In this document: piece after piece, positions 9,578 through 18,685 of the stretch
Layout: each line of letters opens with the position of its first letter
Numbering within the stretch: the first letter of the stretch is position 1
Assembly: GCA_003427395.1 (NCBI GenBank)
Contig: BFEA01000797.1
Location: forward strand, 85,337-118,485
Reading direction: 5' to 3'
Length of the DNA: 33,149 bases
DNA from: Chara braunii
Lineage: Eukaryota > Streptophyta > Charophyceae > Charales > Characeae
Translations under genes and position numbers: made by a program
The notes under the pieces: generated by a model
The model's database searches: none
What the model was told of the DNA's origin: nothing
Seen by the model: only the letters and a program-made list of their open reading frames with translations

Positions 9578-9976
9578 AAAAGTTCTGGCACTTCTTCCTA
9601 TGGGCAAGTTTGGTGAGAAAGTGCAACCATGCACCTACTAGCCAAACTTGGCAGATGGCAAGCAGTACAGCTAGCCCCTATGAGGCATTCCACAGACCTG
9701 TCGGACAAACAATGCAAGCCACAGGCCCACGGAATCCTGGAGATTTTCAGCCAGTGAACGCTGGACAATCCCTAGCAGTGAAAGCATCCTTAAAAAAATT
9801 CTGCATGGACTGCACCTTGACCCTGGGGCTGTCCTAGATGTGCCCTAGCCAATTCCAGCAAACATGATTCGAGAGTCCATGTGACCATTCAAGAGATACT
9901 CTTGAGCATCCATGTTCCATAGGATGTGGATACGGTGGTAGTGACGGTGGTAGTAAATCCCCTTACAACACATCCT
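9578..9976 (-). other. Intron 3 segment; nothing recognised
   Basis: A short imperfect inverted pair (GGCAAGTTTGG at 9602, CCAAACTTGGC at 9642) is the only structure seen. Confidence 0.45.
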
Positions 9977-10250
9977 TTAAACCACCAGTACTTTTCCCAG
10001 CCATTATTCTGCAGTCATGTTTCTCCAGCCATATTTCTGCAGCCGTTTTTTTCTGCAGTCATTTTTCTGAAACGCGGCCAACCACATGCGGCGAGTTAGG
10101 GGCTGGTAGCCTACCTACCAGCCATTTCGCGGAGCCAGATGGCTGGCAGCACCAGCCAAAAACAAGATGCGCCGGCTCTCTTTCTTTTGGCGCAAGGGGG
10201 GGAATCCCCTTCGGGAAAAGGAGGCCTCCAACCAAGTACTGGTGGTTTAA
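9977..10250. mobile_element. TTAA-type MITE, 274 bp, best-preserved ends
   Basis: TTAA-ACCACCAGTACTTTTCCC is at the left and CCAAGTACTGGTGGT-TTAA at the right, with both TTAA copies intact. It contains short imperfect repeats of TTTCTGCAGCC (10010-10060) and the stem ATGGCTGGCAGCACCAGCCA. TTAA duplication is typical of piggyBac and Sola3 transposons; no transposase is present to decide between them. Confidence 0.9.
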
Positions 10251-10544
10251 TATCTGTGAGTGACACTTTCATTCGGCGTTTCTGGTGGTGGTGGCAAATC
10301 CCGTTCAACAAATCTTTTTAGTACTTGTGAGTGCCACTTTCATTCAGCATTTCTAACCAGAGCGAGAGACGGGAGTAATCAAACACCGAGAATCGGAATG
10401 GACTGGCTCGCAGCGTAGTTTTGCATGTACGTCCTGCTGGTAGAGGGCGGTCCAAACATCAGCTCAGCAATGACTCTTCCATTTGGCTTTCAAGGCCGCA
10501 GGGTGTGATCTGGAGGGGACATCGAGCGCAGGACAAACCCTCAC

Positions 10545-10827
10545 GGGAAAAGTTATAAGACCTCCCCGCCACGAAACCTTTGTATTCATTTCCCCCCACG
10601 GAGCAAAAAGTGCCGCGGCCCCCAAAATGACTTTTGGCGTCATTTTGCACCATGTCAAACACTTCCCCGCCATTTTTGCACAGCGGGCGTTACCGAACCT
10701 ACCGGCCCAGCCAGGGTGCAAAAATGACAGGAAAAGTCATTTTGGGGCCTGTGACACTTTTTCCTCCGTTGGGGGGGGGGGAATGAATACAAAGGTTTCT
10801 TGGCGGGAAGGTTTTAAAACTTTTCCC
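10545..10827. repeat. Foldback element with arms of about 88 bp
   Basis: The left arm, from GGGAAAAGTTATAAGACC through ACGAAACCTTTGTATTCATT to CCCCAAAATGAC, is mirrored on the right (GTCATTTTGGGGCC ... AATGAATACAAAGGTTTC ... AAAACTTTTCCC). The transcript would fold into a long hairpin. Target duplications are not clear. Confidence 0.85.
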
Positions 10828-10843
10828 AAACCTCTCACACAGA

Positions 10844-10960
10844 GGCCCGGTCATTCTGCTTCTGGGAGGGGTGCGGACATAAATAACCCCGAGCCCAAGA
10901 CAACCCTTGCATGGCCCGTTCATTCCCCTTCTGGGAGGGGTGCAGACATAACTAACCCTC
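10844..10960. repeat. Tandem repeat, period 69 bp, about 1.7 copies
   Basis: GGCCCGGTCATTCTGCTTCT at 10844 recurs as GGCCCGTTCATTCCCCTTCT at 10913. CTGGGAGGGGTGC(G/A)GACATAA is shared. Confidence 0.85.
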
Positions 10961-11159
10961 CCAAAATTTCCTGCGCTCCAGCCTCGATTGACGCAGTGAC
11001 GAGTTAAACTATATGTCCGTAGGGAGCTCGCATGTTGGAAACCGAAGTGACATACATAAAGCACATTGCACACTGTTTATGAGACTGGCCTCTGGGTGGC
11101 ACCAAAGACGAGTAAAACCAACCCGGCTGATCCCTACTAACGGGTCCGATAACTCCTGG

Positions 11160-11258
11160 GGCCAAGTCCCACTTACCCGAATTCTCCATCTCTAACCAGA
11201 GATTATGAATATGTAAGGACGGCCACAAACGAAAAATCCGGACAAGTGGGACTTGGCC
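11160..11258. mobile_element. Small inverted-repeat element (GGCCAAGTCCCACTT family)
   Basis: GGCCAAGTCCCACTTACCCGA and TCCGGACAAGTGGGACTTGG form about 21-bp inverted ends of a 99-bp element. A related end is at 12487-12505. Confidence 0.7.
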
Positions 11259-11551
11259 ACTGCTTACCCCCTTGGCTCTGCCTAATTTTATACCCGTTGT
11301 CCAGAGACTGCCTTCTGCGCCCTTCTCACTAAGCAACCTTTGAACTCAGTTCACAGAGTCGGACTACAGTCAAGCTGAACTGCAGGGTCTTCTTTTTTTC
11401 TCGCCGATTCTTCCAAGCCCTGCTTTCACTGTCCCTATCTACCACATCGTGCTAAGTCAAAATTTCACGTTTGGAAAGAACACAATCACTGCGGTCTCTG
11501 CACCTAGGCCTCTGCCTGTCCTCGTGCAGCTCGTGCAAACAACCCTTCTTC

Positions 11552-11700
11552 CTTTTTTTTTTTTTTTTAAATTCCTTTCGCATGTTCTTTTTTTTTTTTT
11601 TTNTTTTTTTTTTCCCTCTCAATTTCACCTCACACTACCTACCTACCACTACTCCTAATTGTAGGCATACGGGGAACCCCGTACCAGCCAGAACCGTGTT
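11552..11700 (-). mobile_element. LINE-like 3' end with poly(A) tail
   Basis: On the minus strand the copy reads from about 11700 through a frame ending YGVPRMPTIRSSGR-stop, then a 3' segment GTGTGAGGTGAAATTGAGAG and a poly(A) tail (plus-strand T runs 11552-11614, with one N). It is strongly similar to 23740-23890. It is 5'-truncated, as LINE copies usually are. Confidence 0.7.
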
Positions 11701-11789
11701 CAACTACGGAGGACCTAAGAAAGAAACGAGAAAAAAAAAAAACTACGGAGGACCTGTTTATTATGGCTCGCCTTCCTCTAAATGACAAT

Positions 11790-12003
11790 CGGCCTCGCTC
11801 CACTACTCCACCAAATGTGCAAAGCGGGACTGGTACAGCCTTGCTCTCGCACCACAGCCGTGGTGCCACCCTACCCCGTGGGATGGGGAGAGATCCGGGT
11901 TGGTTGGTGTTGACTCGTACTACTTTTTAAAAAGGAGAATGAATCTTCCGCGAGAACATCGGAAGAGTATTTTGTGCACGTGGTGCGTAGTGGAGCGAGG
12001 CCC
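11790..12003. mobile_element. PIF/Harbinger-like MITE, 214 bp
   Basis: CGGCCTCGCTCCACTACTCCA is at the left and GTGCGTAGTGGAGCGAGGCCC at the right. Internal CAAATGTGCAAAGCGGGAC and GAATCTTCCGCGAGAACATC match the family core, but the core is split by unrelated sequence at about 11840-11930. Flanks are AAT and AAG. Confidence 0.78.
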
Positions 12004-12397
12004 AAGGTCCAATGAACTTCTCATTGAACCCACCGGCAGACCGCCCGGATCTCCGCGGTGATCCACACACTTCACCCGACCGTTCAATCGATAAGACAGA
12101 CAACGCACTGCCGCATCCTCGTACGACCGGACCATGTCTTTCTTCTCTTTTTTTTCTTTTTTTTTTTTAAAGGGCCGCGCGGCGCTCTGCCGCAGTGCAG
12201 TACAGAGGCAACGCTGGAGGGGTCGAGCAGGCAAGCCTACCCCTGTGACCCCTCCAAAGGCCGAGACAGGTTGTTATTGGCATCCAACCGCCGTAGGGCT
12301 GTCGCAGAACTGCAGGTCTGCTCGCTGCTGCGGTTCCATCATTTGGTGGGGAGCAGTACCCCCTGGCAACCTGAGCGGGCCTGCATCTGCAAACGAG

Positions 12398-12507
12398 TGC
12401 GGGCCCCTTTTCTTTTCACTTTTTGCACGAATTAAGCGAGATTGACCGTAGATATTAAAGACCAACGGCCAGATTCTCGTAATTCGTGCAAGTGGGACCT
12501 TGCCCCA
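12398..12507. mobile_element. Small inverted-repeat element related to 11160
   Basis: TTTTGCACGAATTAAGCGAG and CTCGTAATTCGTGCAAGTGG form the inner inverted repeat. The right end, AAGTGGGACCTTGCCCC, resembles the 11160 element. The left terminus is disrupted by a T-rich insertion. Confidence 0.6.
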
Positions 12508-12590
12508 GGTTGAGATGACTGCTGCACCTGAACTAAAATAAGTGTTCCCAAAAAAAAAAAAAAAAAACAAACGAAAATTGTGCAACCACG

Positions 12591-12775
12591 CAGCCCATGT
12601 GGCTGAATGGTACAGCCATTTAAAAAAGAAAAAGAAAAAGAAAAAAAAGAATGGTACACCCATGTAGCTGTTGATAAGCAGAACTGAGCTCAGATCCTCA
12701 TGATGGAATGAATATAATGAAATAACTCGGGCCAATCAGTCCGATGATGATACTTCGAGGCCGTTGCCCCTTTTA
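12591..12775 (+). mobile_element. tRNA-derived SINE copy
   Basis: It starts CAGCCCATGTGGCTGAATGG (A-box-like) and continues to a B-box-like GAGCTCAGATCC. It ends in the 3' block GATGATGATACTTCGAGGCC, followed by an A-rich tail at about 12776-12812. An A-rich insertion with a short duplication of AATGGTACA lies at 12616-12658. Members recur at 16010 and 23109. Confidence 0.75.
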
Positions 12776-12812
12776 ACAAGAGAAACTAAAAACAAAACAA
12801 AAAAACAAAAAC

Positions 12813-13051
12813 ACTTCCCACCCCCAGAGCGGCTGCTCTCCTGTTGCTCCTCTCCACCTGTCAGTCCCTCTGCAGTGTGGTTGGTCAGCAGGGGAACGGA
12901 TGTGAATCAATGTCAGAGATGCAGACCGTCTGAATCGACACCGCATTCATGGATATATACATACTCCCCTCCACCCTTCTTTTGCCTGGCATGACCCCTG
13001 GGTTCTGTTCGGGAAGTCTCCCAGAGCGAGAGGGTCTATCAGCCTATCCGA
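12813..13051 (-). other. Intron 3 segment; nothing recognised
   Basis: Unique-looking sequence between a SINE tail and a MITE, without coding or repeat signals. Confidence 0.4.
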
Positions 13052-13194
13052 GGGCATACTCACGCGAGGACCTTTTCTACAAAGTTCCAGAACCTTTTCT
13101 ACAAAGTTGTAGACGTCATTACGGTCACATGCATCCCGGCGTGGCCCTGATTCCAGTCATATTCATTTAGAAAAGTGTTCGTGTGAGTATGCCC
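13052..13194. mobile_element. PIF/Harbinger-like MITE (GGGCATACTCAC family), 143 bp, TSD CGA
   Basis: GGGCATACTCACGCGAGGAC is at the left and GTTCGTGTGAGTATGCCC at the right, flanked by CGA on both sides. Inside, ACCTTTTCTACAAAGTT occurs twice in tandem. A related element is at 20252. Confidence 0.88.
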
Positions 13195-13701
13195 CGAGAT
13201 GGGGCTGTGTGGCACGCGTCATAACGCCCAGTTCTTTTCGGGTCACCCGGGATGTGAGGAACGAGTCAAGGGAGTTCCTGTCTGACGTGGCAATCAAAAA
13301 GCCAGCTTCAAGGCCCGCGTCAGACACTCCATCCGCCGCATCCGGTGTGATTGGAAAAAGAAGGGTGGTCCAGGCACTTCAAGGAGCCCAGGATATCTGG
13401 GTTTGCAATTTGAATGATTCAAAGCCACCTGGTCTATTTGGAGGGGGCAGTTCCCTGAGCTTCAACCGCGAGATGAAAAAGTACACCGTGATTGTTCACG
13501 GATAGAATTTAATCCGTGTTAGGGCAGCTCGGTTTTATGATCCGAGTAGATGGGCAGTTAGCTGGTCGGACTGTGGGTGGGTGGGAGGGAGGGAGGAGGG
13601 ACGGAGTCCTACTCCAAGCATGGAACCAAAATTAGGCTCCGGGTGCACGTGTTAGAGCAGCTTTTTTTTTTGGAACGTTTTTTGTGTAAGCTCAGCTCTT
13701 T
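13195..13701 (-). other. Intron 3 segment; nothing recognised
   Basis: The open frame at 13209-13505 on the plus strand has no recognisable domain and lies antisense to the myosin intron. No repeat ends were seen. Confidence 0.4.
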
Positions 13702-13870
13702 GCCTTCCCCTGGGCGCTTGTCCCCGGACTGAACTGGTCCCTCCCTGTTCAAGCGCAGCTGGGAAAAACGTCCCAGTTCTGTCCTCCCCCTGGGCCCTTG
13801 TCCCACGACTCAGACGACTGAGCTGGTCCCTGTTCAAGCGAAGCTGGCAATCGTCCCAGTACTGTCCATG
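13702..13870. repeat. Tandem duplication, period about 80 bp
   Basis: CCCCTGGGCGCTTGTCCC at 13707 and CCCCCTGGGCCCTTGTCCC near 13786 begin two units. Each contains GA(A/G)CTGGTCCCT, GTTCAAGCG(C/A)AGCTGG and CGTCCCAGT. The second has an 11-bp expansion (GACTCAGACGA). Confidence 0.85.
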
Positions 13871-14293
13871 ACTCCATGCGCGAACACCGTGAGGACCCCG
13901 CCACCCGCGAAATGAAACCTTCATGTTCGATTGCCCGCAGTACTAAAAAAGAAGACGTACAAAAATTTAAAATGATACAAGTGCAACTCGTCCATACTTC
14001 GTGGCTCGATGCGACACAGCAATACACAACGCAAGTGTATCCTTCCGTACGGGGGGCTGTCAGCTTGTTCGGCCCCGTGAACCTAACTAACCCTTTGCAG
14101 GTTCGCCCGTCTGTGCACCGGCACAGTCCCCACTCTGGCCGCGGACAATGGTGGTTCAAACCTTCGGTGCAACCGGTCCACATTCCAAAGCCAGCGGTGG
14201 TAAGCAGAGCCGTCACCGTCAGGCCTGGAGCAGCGCTGGGCAGAGGTTCGACACCGTGAAGCGCCATATCCCAACCCGCTCGGTCGCTGGGTA

Positions 14294-14407
14294 CCGTCTT
14301 CCCCCGAATACAACGTACGGTCATTATAGCTGTATTTGAGGCATCTTTCAGTCTAGGTGCAGACCGTACAGCTATAATGACCGTACGTTGTATTCAGGGG
14401 AAGAAGG
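14294..14407. mobile_element. TA-flanked MITE (CCGTCTTCCCCCGAATAC family), near-perfect hairpin
   Basis: Inverted ends of about 41 bp run CCGTCTTCCCCCGAATAC... and ACGTACGGTCATTATAGCTG on the left, mirrored at 14367-14407. TA flanks both sides (14292-14293 and 14408-14409). Only about 32 bp separate the arms. TA duplication suggests Tc1/mariner-type mobilisation, by inference only. Confidence 0.85.
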
Positions 14408-14540
14408 TAGGGCGAGAGGCCGTACCTTTTGCTTGGTTTCCTGCTGACCGAACATTGCTTGTACAATTTTAACTGGACCAGGTTCGGAGCACAGTGACTT
14501 CAAAACCAAGGACGAATAAGCGTGTATTCAAAAGGATGTT

Positions 14541-14752
14541 CGGACAGTAAATTATGACTTCCTTTCAAAGTTTTGTTTTTGTGGAAGATGAGCAGCAGGG
14601 CTACTTTACGCTCAGCAAATCTCATCTCTTTCCAGGTCACTGTCCGGACAGTAAATTATGACTTCCTTCCAAGTTTTTTTTGGGGGGGGCGAAGATGAGC
14701 AGCAAGGCTACTTTACGCTCAAGAAATCTCATCTCTTTCGACGTCACTTACA
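14541..14752. repeat. Tandem duplication, period 104 bp
   Basis: CGGACAGTAAATTATGACTT begins at 14541 and again at 14645. Both units contain GAAGATGAGCAGCA(G/A)GGCTAC and AAATCTCATCTCTTTC. They are about 90% alike, with differences in a T-rich stretch. Confidence 0.93.
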
Positions 14753-14907
14753 GACATCCCCAACTTACCGACAAAAGCTGCCTCGTCCTTAGGAGAAACA
14801 AGGCATTGAACCAGTACCTGCAAGCAAACTCTTTTTCTCTTATTTTCCCTTGTTTTGGAAATCGTGCACCCAGTGGGCCAGCGGAGTTTCAGTAGTTTCA
14901 GGGTATA

Positions 14908-15029
14908 GGGGCTCGCTCCACTACTCTCCAAATGTGCAAAACGAGAGCGAATCTTCCGCTAGAACGTGGAAAGATACAGAAGCCCAACTTTTGTATTTTG
15001 TGCATGTCGAGAGTAGTGGAGCGACGCCC
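14908..15029. mobile_element. PIF/Harbinger-like MITE, 122 bp, TSD ATA
   Basis: GGGGCTCGCTCCACTACTCT is at the left and GAGAGTAGTGGAGCGACGCCC at the right, flanked by ATA. The core CAAAACGAGAGCGAATCTTC is followed by CGCTAGAACGTGGAAAGATAC. Same length and layout as 31161-31282. Confidence 0.92.
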
Positions 15030-15424
15030 ATAACATAATCTCATGTAAACACGTCAAAATCAAAGAGCGAGAGCACTCACAACGAGTCATAAGAGTGAGA
15101 GACACTTGTATGAAATGACAAGATGATATTCAATTGAGAACGAAAGCAAGTCCAGTGGTCCACCGTCGTTCCGACGTTCCACCCGGTGGAACGAACGAGT
15201 CGTCAATGACACACACAAGTGAAAGGAATGACGAGTTGCGATATCACAATGGCCATCGACGATTCGACGGCCTCTTTTGATTGAATGGGTGGCTGCTTCG
15301 CGTCTGAAACATCACAACAAAGAACGGAAGCACTCAACGAGTCTCTTCAGTTTGCTCGATTCACTTCATTTTCTCTTCTTCGGCAGGTGTAGTTTCGGTT
15401 GGGGGAGGGAGAAAGATCACGTAC

Positions 15425-15568
15425 ATAAATTTGATTGAGGTGGTATCTTCGGGAAAGATTGTCCAATACTCCAGGCTCGTGGAGGTACGACAACCTCGTC
15501 ATGTCGTCAACACCCATTTCAGCCGTGTCCTCGTCTCTCGGATGGACCATATCCTTAGACGAAACAAC
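15425..15568 (-). CDS. Myosin XI heavy chain, exon with the DDMTxLSYLHEPGVL motif (exon 3)
   Basis: The exon has 48 codons, phase 0 at both ends. The peptide begins VVSSKDMVHPRDED and continues through GVDDMTRLSYLHEPGVL to SRRYHLNQIY. GVDDMTxLSYLHEPGVL is a signature of plant myosin XI just before the transducer and purine-binding loop. The acceptor is TTTCCAG|GTT and the donor is TAT|GTACGTG. The QIY|TYTG junction with exon 4 is a familiar intron site in plant myosins. MITEs and local duplications lie on both sides in the introns, but none interrupts the exon. Confidence 0.96.
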
Positions 15569-15722
15569 CTGGAAACACAAAATTAACGAAGTTGGAAAAG
15601 TCAGAAGAAGTTTCGAAGAACCCAGAGAGCCAGAGGCCCAGAGCACAATCAAAACCAAGAACCACCAAGGCAAAGACTTCTCCCTGTATCTAGACAGAAA
15701 GCTGCCCCAGGTACCGCTATAT
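15569..15722 (-). other. Intron 2, 3' end (acceptor side of exon 3)
   Basis: Intronic sequence ending TTGTGTTTCCAG before exon 3. No repeat was recognised. Confidence 0.6.
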
Positions 15723-15755
15723 TAATGACCGTACGTTCTATTCTGTGGTCGACGG
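15723..15755. mobile_element. Solo end of the TA-flanked MITE family
   Basis: TAATGACCGTACGTTCTATT then CGACGG-TA is one terminal repeat. The opposite end is reduced at most to TACCG at 15712. Confidence 0.6.
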
Positions 15756-15947
15756 TATATCATATACTCTACAGATGCCTGCGCGCGCAGACGTTCCTGC
15801 ATGAATACAAGCAAACATACTTTCCAGCTTACGACGACAAGCAAACGAAATCCCCCCCCCCAAAAAAAAACTCGGCTGATGCATTTGTTCAGTGGCATGA
15901 CAGACATAGCCAAGTAAGACGTTCTACCACCTGGGTACACCGAAAGC

Positions 15948-16018
15948 TTGGGTAGATGCCCCACCAACTTAGCTCATGTGGCTGAATTTGGGTAGATGCC
16001 CCACCAACTTAGCTCATG
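15948..16018 (+). repeat. Tandem duplication of a SINE head and its flank
   Basis: TTGGGTAGATGCCCCACCAA followed by CTTAGCTCATGTGGCTGAAT occurs twice in succession (period 39 bp, starting about 15948 and 15987). The second copy continues into the full SINE. Confidence 0.9.
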
Positions 16019-16130
16019 TGGCTGAATGGTACACCCATGTAATTGTTGATAAGGACACCTGGTTTCGGATCGTCAAAGGGGAATCAGATGAATAGATCAA
16101 AGTAATGGGCCAATAGCAACTCTGAGGGCG
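16010..16130 (+). mobile_element. tRNA-derived SINE copy, 3' end replaced
   Basis: AGCTCATGTGGCTGAATGGT (A box) and CCTGGTTTCGGATC (B-box-like) are present, and similarity to 12591 continues to AATGGGCCAAT. After that the usual 3' block is missing. Instead GAGGGCGTACTAATGCTAGG, resembling the end of the 20252 MITE, leads into poly(A) 16149-16169. Confidence 0.75.
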
Positions 16131-16169
16131 TACTAATGCTAGGACTTGAAAAAAAAAAAAAAAAAAAAA

Positions 16170-16534
16170 CAGCTTGGGTAGAAAAACCGGAAAAAAGACC
16201 AATTACAGTACCTCTTACACGAAACTCAAACATAATCTGAAAAAAAAAGAAAAAACAATATAATGCACCGAAAAACTACGTATAAAGTATGCATATATAC
16301 ATGACATAAAAACTTACCTTGCAGATTCTATGTGCGGCACGTTTATAATTCCACGTACTATATATAGTTCTTGACTGGATATGGTGTTGAGTTGTTGAGT
16401 TGAAAGGTTCAAAATAGTTTTTGTTTCGTGTATAAGCTTTCCGTTCCGCCTACATAGTTTGGGGAAAAACGGGGGGAAAACGGGACTGTGTTTTTTTTGG
16501 GAGGCCGAGAATCGGCAGCGTACATACAGTACTG
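16170..16534 (-). other. Intron 2 segment; nothing recognised
   Basis: AT-rich sequence without repeat ends or coding motifs. Confidence 0.45.
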
Positions 16535-16713
16535 TGGCCTCGCCACACCACTATCGAAAACAAAAAAATAACGAGTGCATGTTCCCGCAGAGAGTAGCAA
16601 GATGCATCCGTTACTATCGGATAGTAAGTTAGTAACGGATGCATCTTGGCACTTTCTGCGGAAGATGCATTGCTACTTTTTTTGGGTCCGACAGTGGTGT
16701 GGCGAGGAGGCCC
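16535..16713. mobile_element. PIF/Harbinger-like MITE with internal perfect hairpin
   Basis: TGGCCTCGCCACACCACT is at the left and AGTGGTGTGGCGAGGAGGCCC at the right. In the middle, AAGATGCATCCGTTACT and AGTAACGGATGCATCTT form a strong hairpin (16599-16647). Its right half is included in the tandem duplication that follows. Confidence 0.8.
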
Positions 16714-17020
16714 AGAGTCTTTCGGGAAACTGACGCTTGACTGTCGTTTGACCTTTTGCCCAACAATTATCTGTCTGTTCTCTTCACAGGCGGGCAGACT
16801 TCGGGATGATCCCTGTCAGACTTTGAAGAGTACCGGATGCACCTTGCCACTTTCTGCGGAAGATGCATTCGTACTTTTTTTGTTCCGACAGGCGACTTTG
16901 GGGAAATTGACACTTGACTCTCTCTTTTGACCTTTCTCTGTTTTTTAGTGCGATTTCTGGACCAGGTGCATTCGGACAAACCAGACTCCGGGATGATCCG
17001 TGGCAGATTCTGACAATCCC
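16633..17020. repeat. Tandem duplication, offset 198 bp
   Basis: TAACGGATGCATCTTGGCAC at 16633 and TACCGGATGCACCTTGCCAC at 16831 start two units. They share ACTTTCTGCGGAAGATGCAT, TCCGACAG, GGGAAA(C/T)TGAC and GGGATGATCC. Only the first contains the MITE's right end. Confidence 0.85.
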
Positions 17021-17065
17021 CGATGGAAATTGTGGCCCTCACAGTGAGGCAACTTCTCAGACTTA

Positions 17066-17219
17066 GGGCGAGATCCCACTAAACCAAGAAATTGGACGAA
17101 GCGCCTGAATCTGAATCCGTTTTACGAAAAGCAGAGCAATTGCATGGATCTGCACGTCTCCACAAACACGTCCTGATTCAGGTTTTCAAGCCGATCTCTT
17201 TGCCAGTGGGATCTCGCCC
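17066..17219. mobile_element. PIF/Harbinger-like MITE (GGGCGAGATCCCACT family), 154 bp, TSD TTA
   Basis: GGGCGAGATCCCACTAAACCAA is at the left and TTTGCCAGTGGGATCTCGCCC at the right, flanked by TTA on both sides, the classic PIF/Harbinger target. A second imperfect inverted pair (CCTGAATC / GATTCAGG) lies inside. Confidence 0.9.
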
Positions 17220-17474
17220 TTACTGGCAATTGCTTCGTCGCAACCTGGCAGAGTTTGTGACAACAGCAGCGAGATAAAATTCCATTGTCTCGCACACTTC
17301 TCGGTAGCTGCTGCGTTGTGACAACTGGGCGGCAGTGTGACAGTTGCACAGTCGCAGTTGTCGCAGTTGTCGCAGTTCTTGGTACTACCTTGGCGGCTCT
17401 CGATTTTGACCACGCTCCACGTGTGGTTAAGCCGGCAGGTCGCACTAGTTCATATCCAAACTTTTAGCAACAAG

Positions 17475-17618
17475 GGGCTTCGCTACACTACACAACACTG
17501 TACATGCATTTGGGCGCTTTCTGAACCAGGTGCATTCGGATAAACCAAACATTTCGAATGTATCGGGACCAGCAGATGTCCAAGTGCATGTTGAGTGCTG
17601 TGTAGTGGAGCAGGGCCC
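17475..17618. mobile_element. PIF/Harbinger-like MITE, 144-bp subfamily, TSD AAG
   Basis: GGGCTTCGCTACACTACACA is at the left and TGTGTAGTGGAGCAGGGCCC at the right, flanked by AAG. The interior has ACATGCAT, CAGGTGCATTCGGAT, TTCGAATG and CATGTTGAG. It is exactly the length of the copy at 31480 and shares its interior, so the two define a subfamily. A solo internal match (GGACCAGGTGCATTCGGACA) is at 16962. Confidence 0.93.
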
Positions 17619-17825
17619 AAGGGCTCGGTTGCTGTTTTGAGTCTTTTGACCACGACTGACTGCTTGACACGAACGTTCAAATCTTCCACGACGACTCTTT
17701 GACAACTGCCTTTTGGGCGGACGCTTTCTGACGTCAACAGCATACCGGGAACCGTTGCCGTGATCACTAATCGACGTAATCGTGATCGCCAACACATGCA
17801 TCTAAATGTTCACGAGGGCATCCCG

Positions 17826-17889
17826 AATAGTAGTGGTAATGATAATAACAATAGTAATAACAAATTATACCAATAATAAAAATAATAAC

Positions 17890-17927
<38 letters not shown>

Positions 17928-18371
17928 CAGCAGCAGTAGTCATAGCAGCAGGAAAAGCAGGCTAGCAGCAGTAGCAGCAATAATAGCAGGCTAGCAGCAG
18001 TAGCAGCAGTAGCAATAGCAGTAGCAGGCTTAGCAGCAGTAGCAGTAGCAGTAGCAGTAGCAGTAGCAGTGGTAGTAGCAGTAGTAGCAGGCTTAGCAGC
18101 AGTAGCAGTAGCAGTAGCAGTAGTAGTAGCAGTAGCAGTAGCAGTAGCAGTAGCAGTGGTAGTAGCAGTAGTAGCAGGCTTAGCAGCAGTAGCAGTAGCA
18201 GTAGCAGTAGCAGTAGCAGTAGCAGTAGCAGTAGCAGTAGTAGCAGCAGTAGCAGTAGCAGTAGCAATAGTAGTAGCAGTAGTAGTAGTAGCAGTAGCAG
18301 CAGCAGAAGTAGTACTAGTAATAGTAGTAGTAGTAGTAGGTGGTGATGGTGGTGGTAGTAGTAGTAGTAGT
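17826..18371. repeat. Trinucleotide array (AGT/AGC with AGCAGT higher-order units)
   Basis: About 0.5 kb of AGT, AGC and AGCAGT units, including longer direct repeats joined by GGCTTAGCAGCAGT. The open frames through it are homopolymeric (Ala/Val/Leu) artefacts. It lies within myosin intron 2. Confidence 0.95.
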
Positions 18372-18467
18372 GTCCTTCGGGACATCCTTCAAAATAGGAA
18401 CATACAGAGAAGATTAGCATGGGCCCTGGGCAAAACAGGGTGACACGCATAAATTGAAAAATGGTCC
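18372..18467 (+). pseudogene. U6 snRNA pseudogene
   Basis: The sequence runs from GTCCTTCGGGACATCCTTCA through GGAACATACAGAGAAGATTA and GCATGG...GGTGACACGCATAAAT to AATGGTCC followed by A6. It aligns along the whole U6 snRNA, the spliceosomal catalytic RNA. Changes in otherwise invariant positions (GGGCCCTGGGCAAAACAGGG for the usual GGCCCCTGCGCAAGG) and a trinucleotide array instead of a promoter upstream mark it as non-functional. The A-run in place of T-run also lacks the Pol III stop. Confidence 0.9.
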
Positions 18468-18685
18468 AAAAAAGTAGGGCCAAGTAATGGTTGTGAGAAA
18501 CTAATAATAATAGTTATAATAGTAGTCACAGACTCATAGGAGTAATAATAGTAATAAAACAACGAACAAGAAGAAGCAGAAGACGAAGCAGCTGAAAACA
18601 AAGAGTGGCAGGGCTACCCACAGAGACGAATGTACGAACAAACACCGACGAGTGCTGAGCCGGGGTCCAGGGGCTGTGTGCTTAC
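18468..18685 (-). other. Intron 2, donor side of exon 2
   Basis: AT-rich, with repeated AATAATAGT phrases at 18502-18560. It begins on the minus strand with the donor GTAAGC. Confidence 0.6.

Noticed and set aside
17810-18483. Open frames of 120-190 codons encoding Ala/Thr, Leu or Val runs
   Set aside because: They are translations of the AGC/AGT trinucleotide array in different registers and strands, not proteins.
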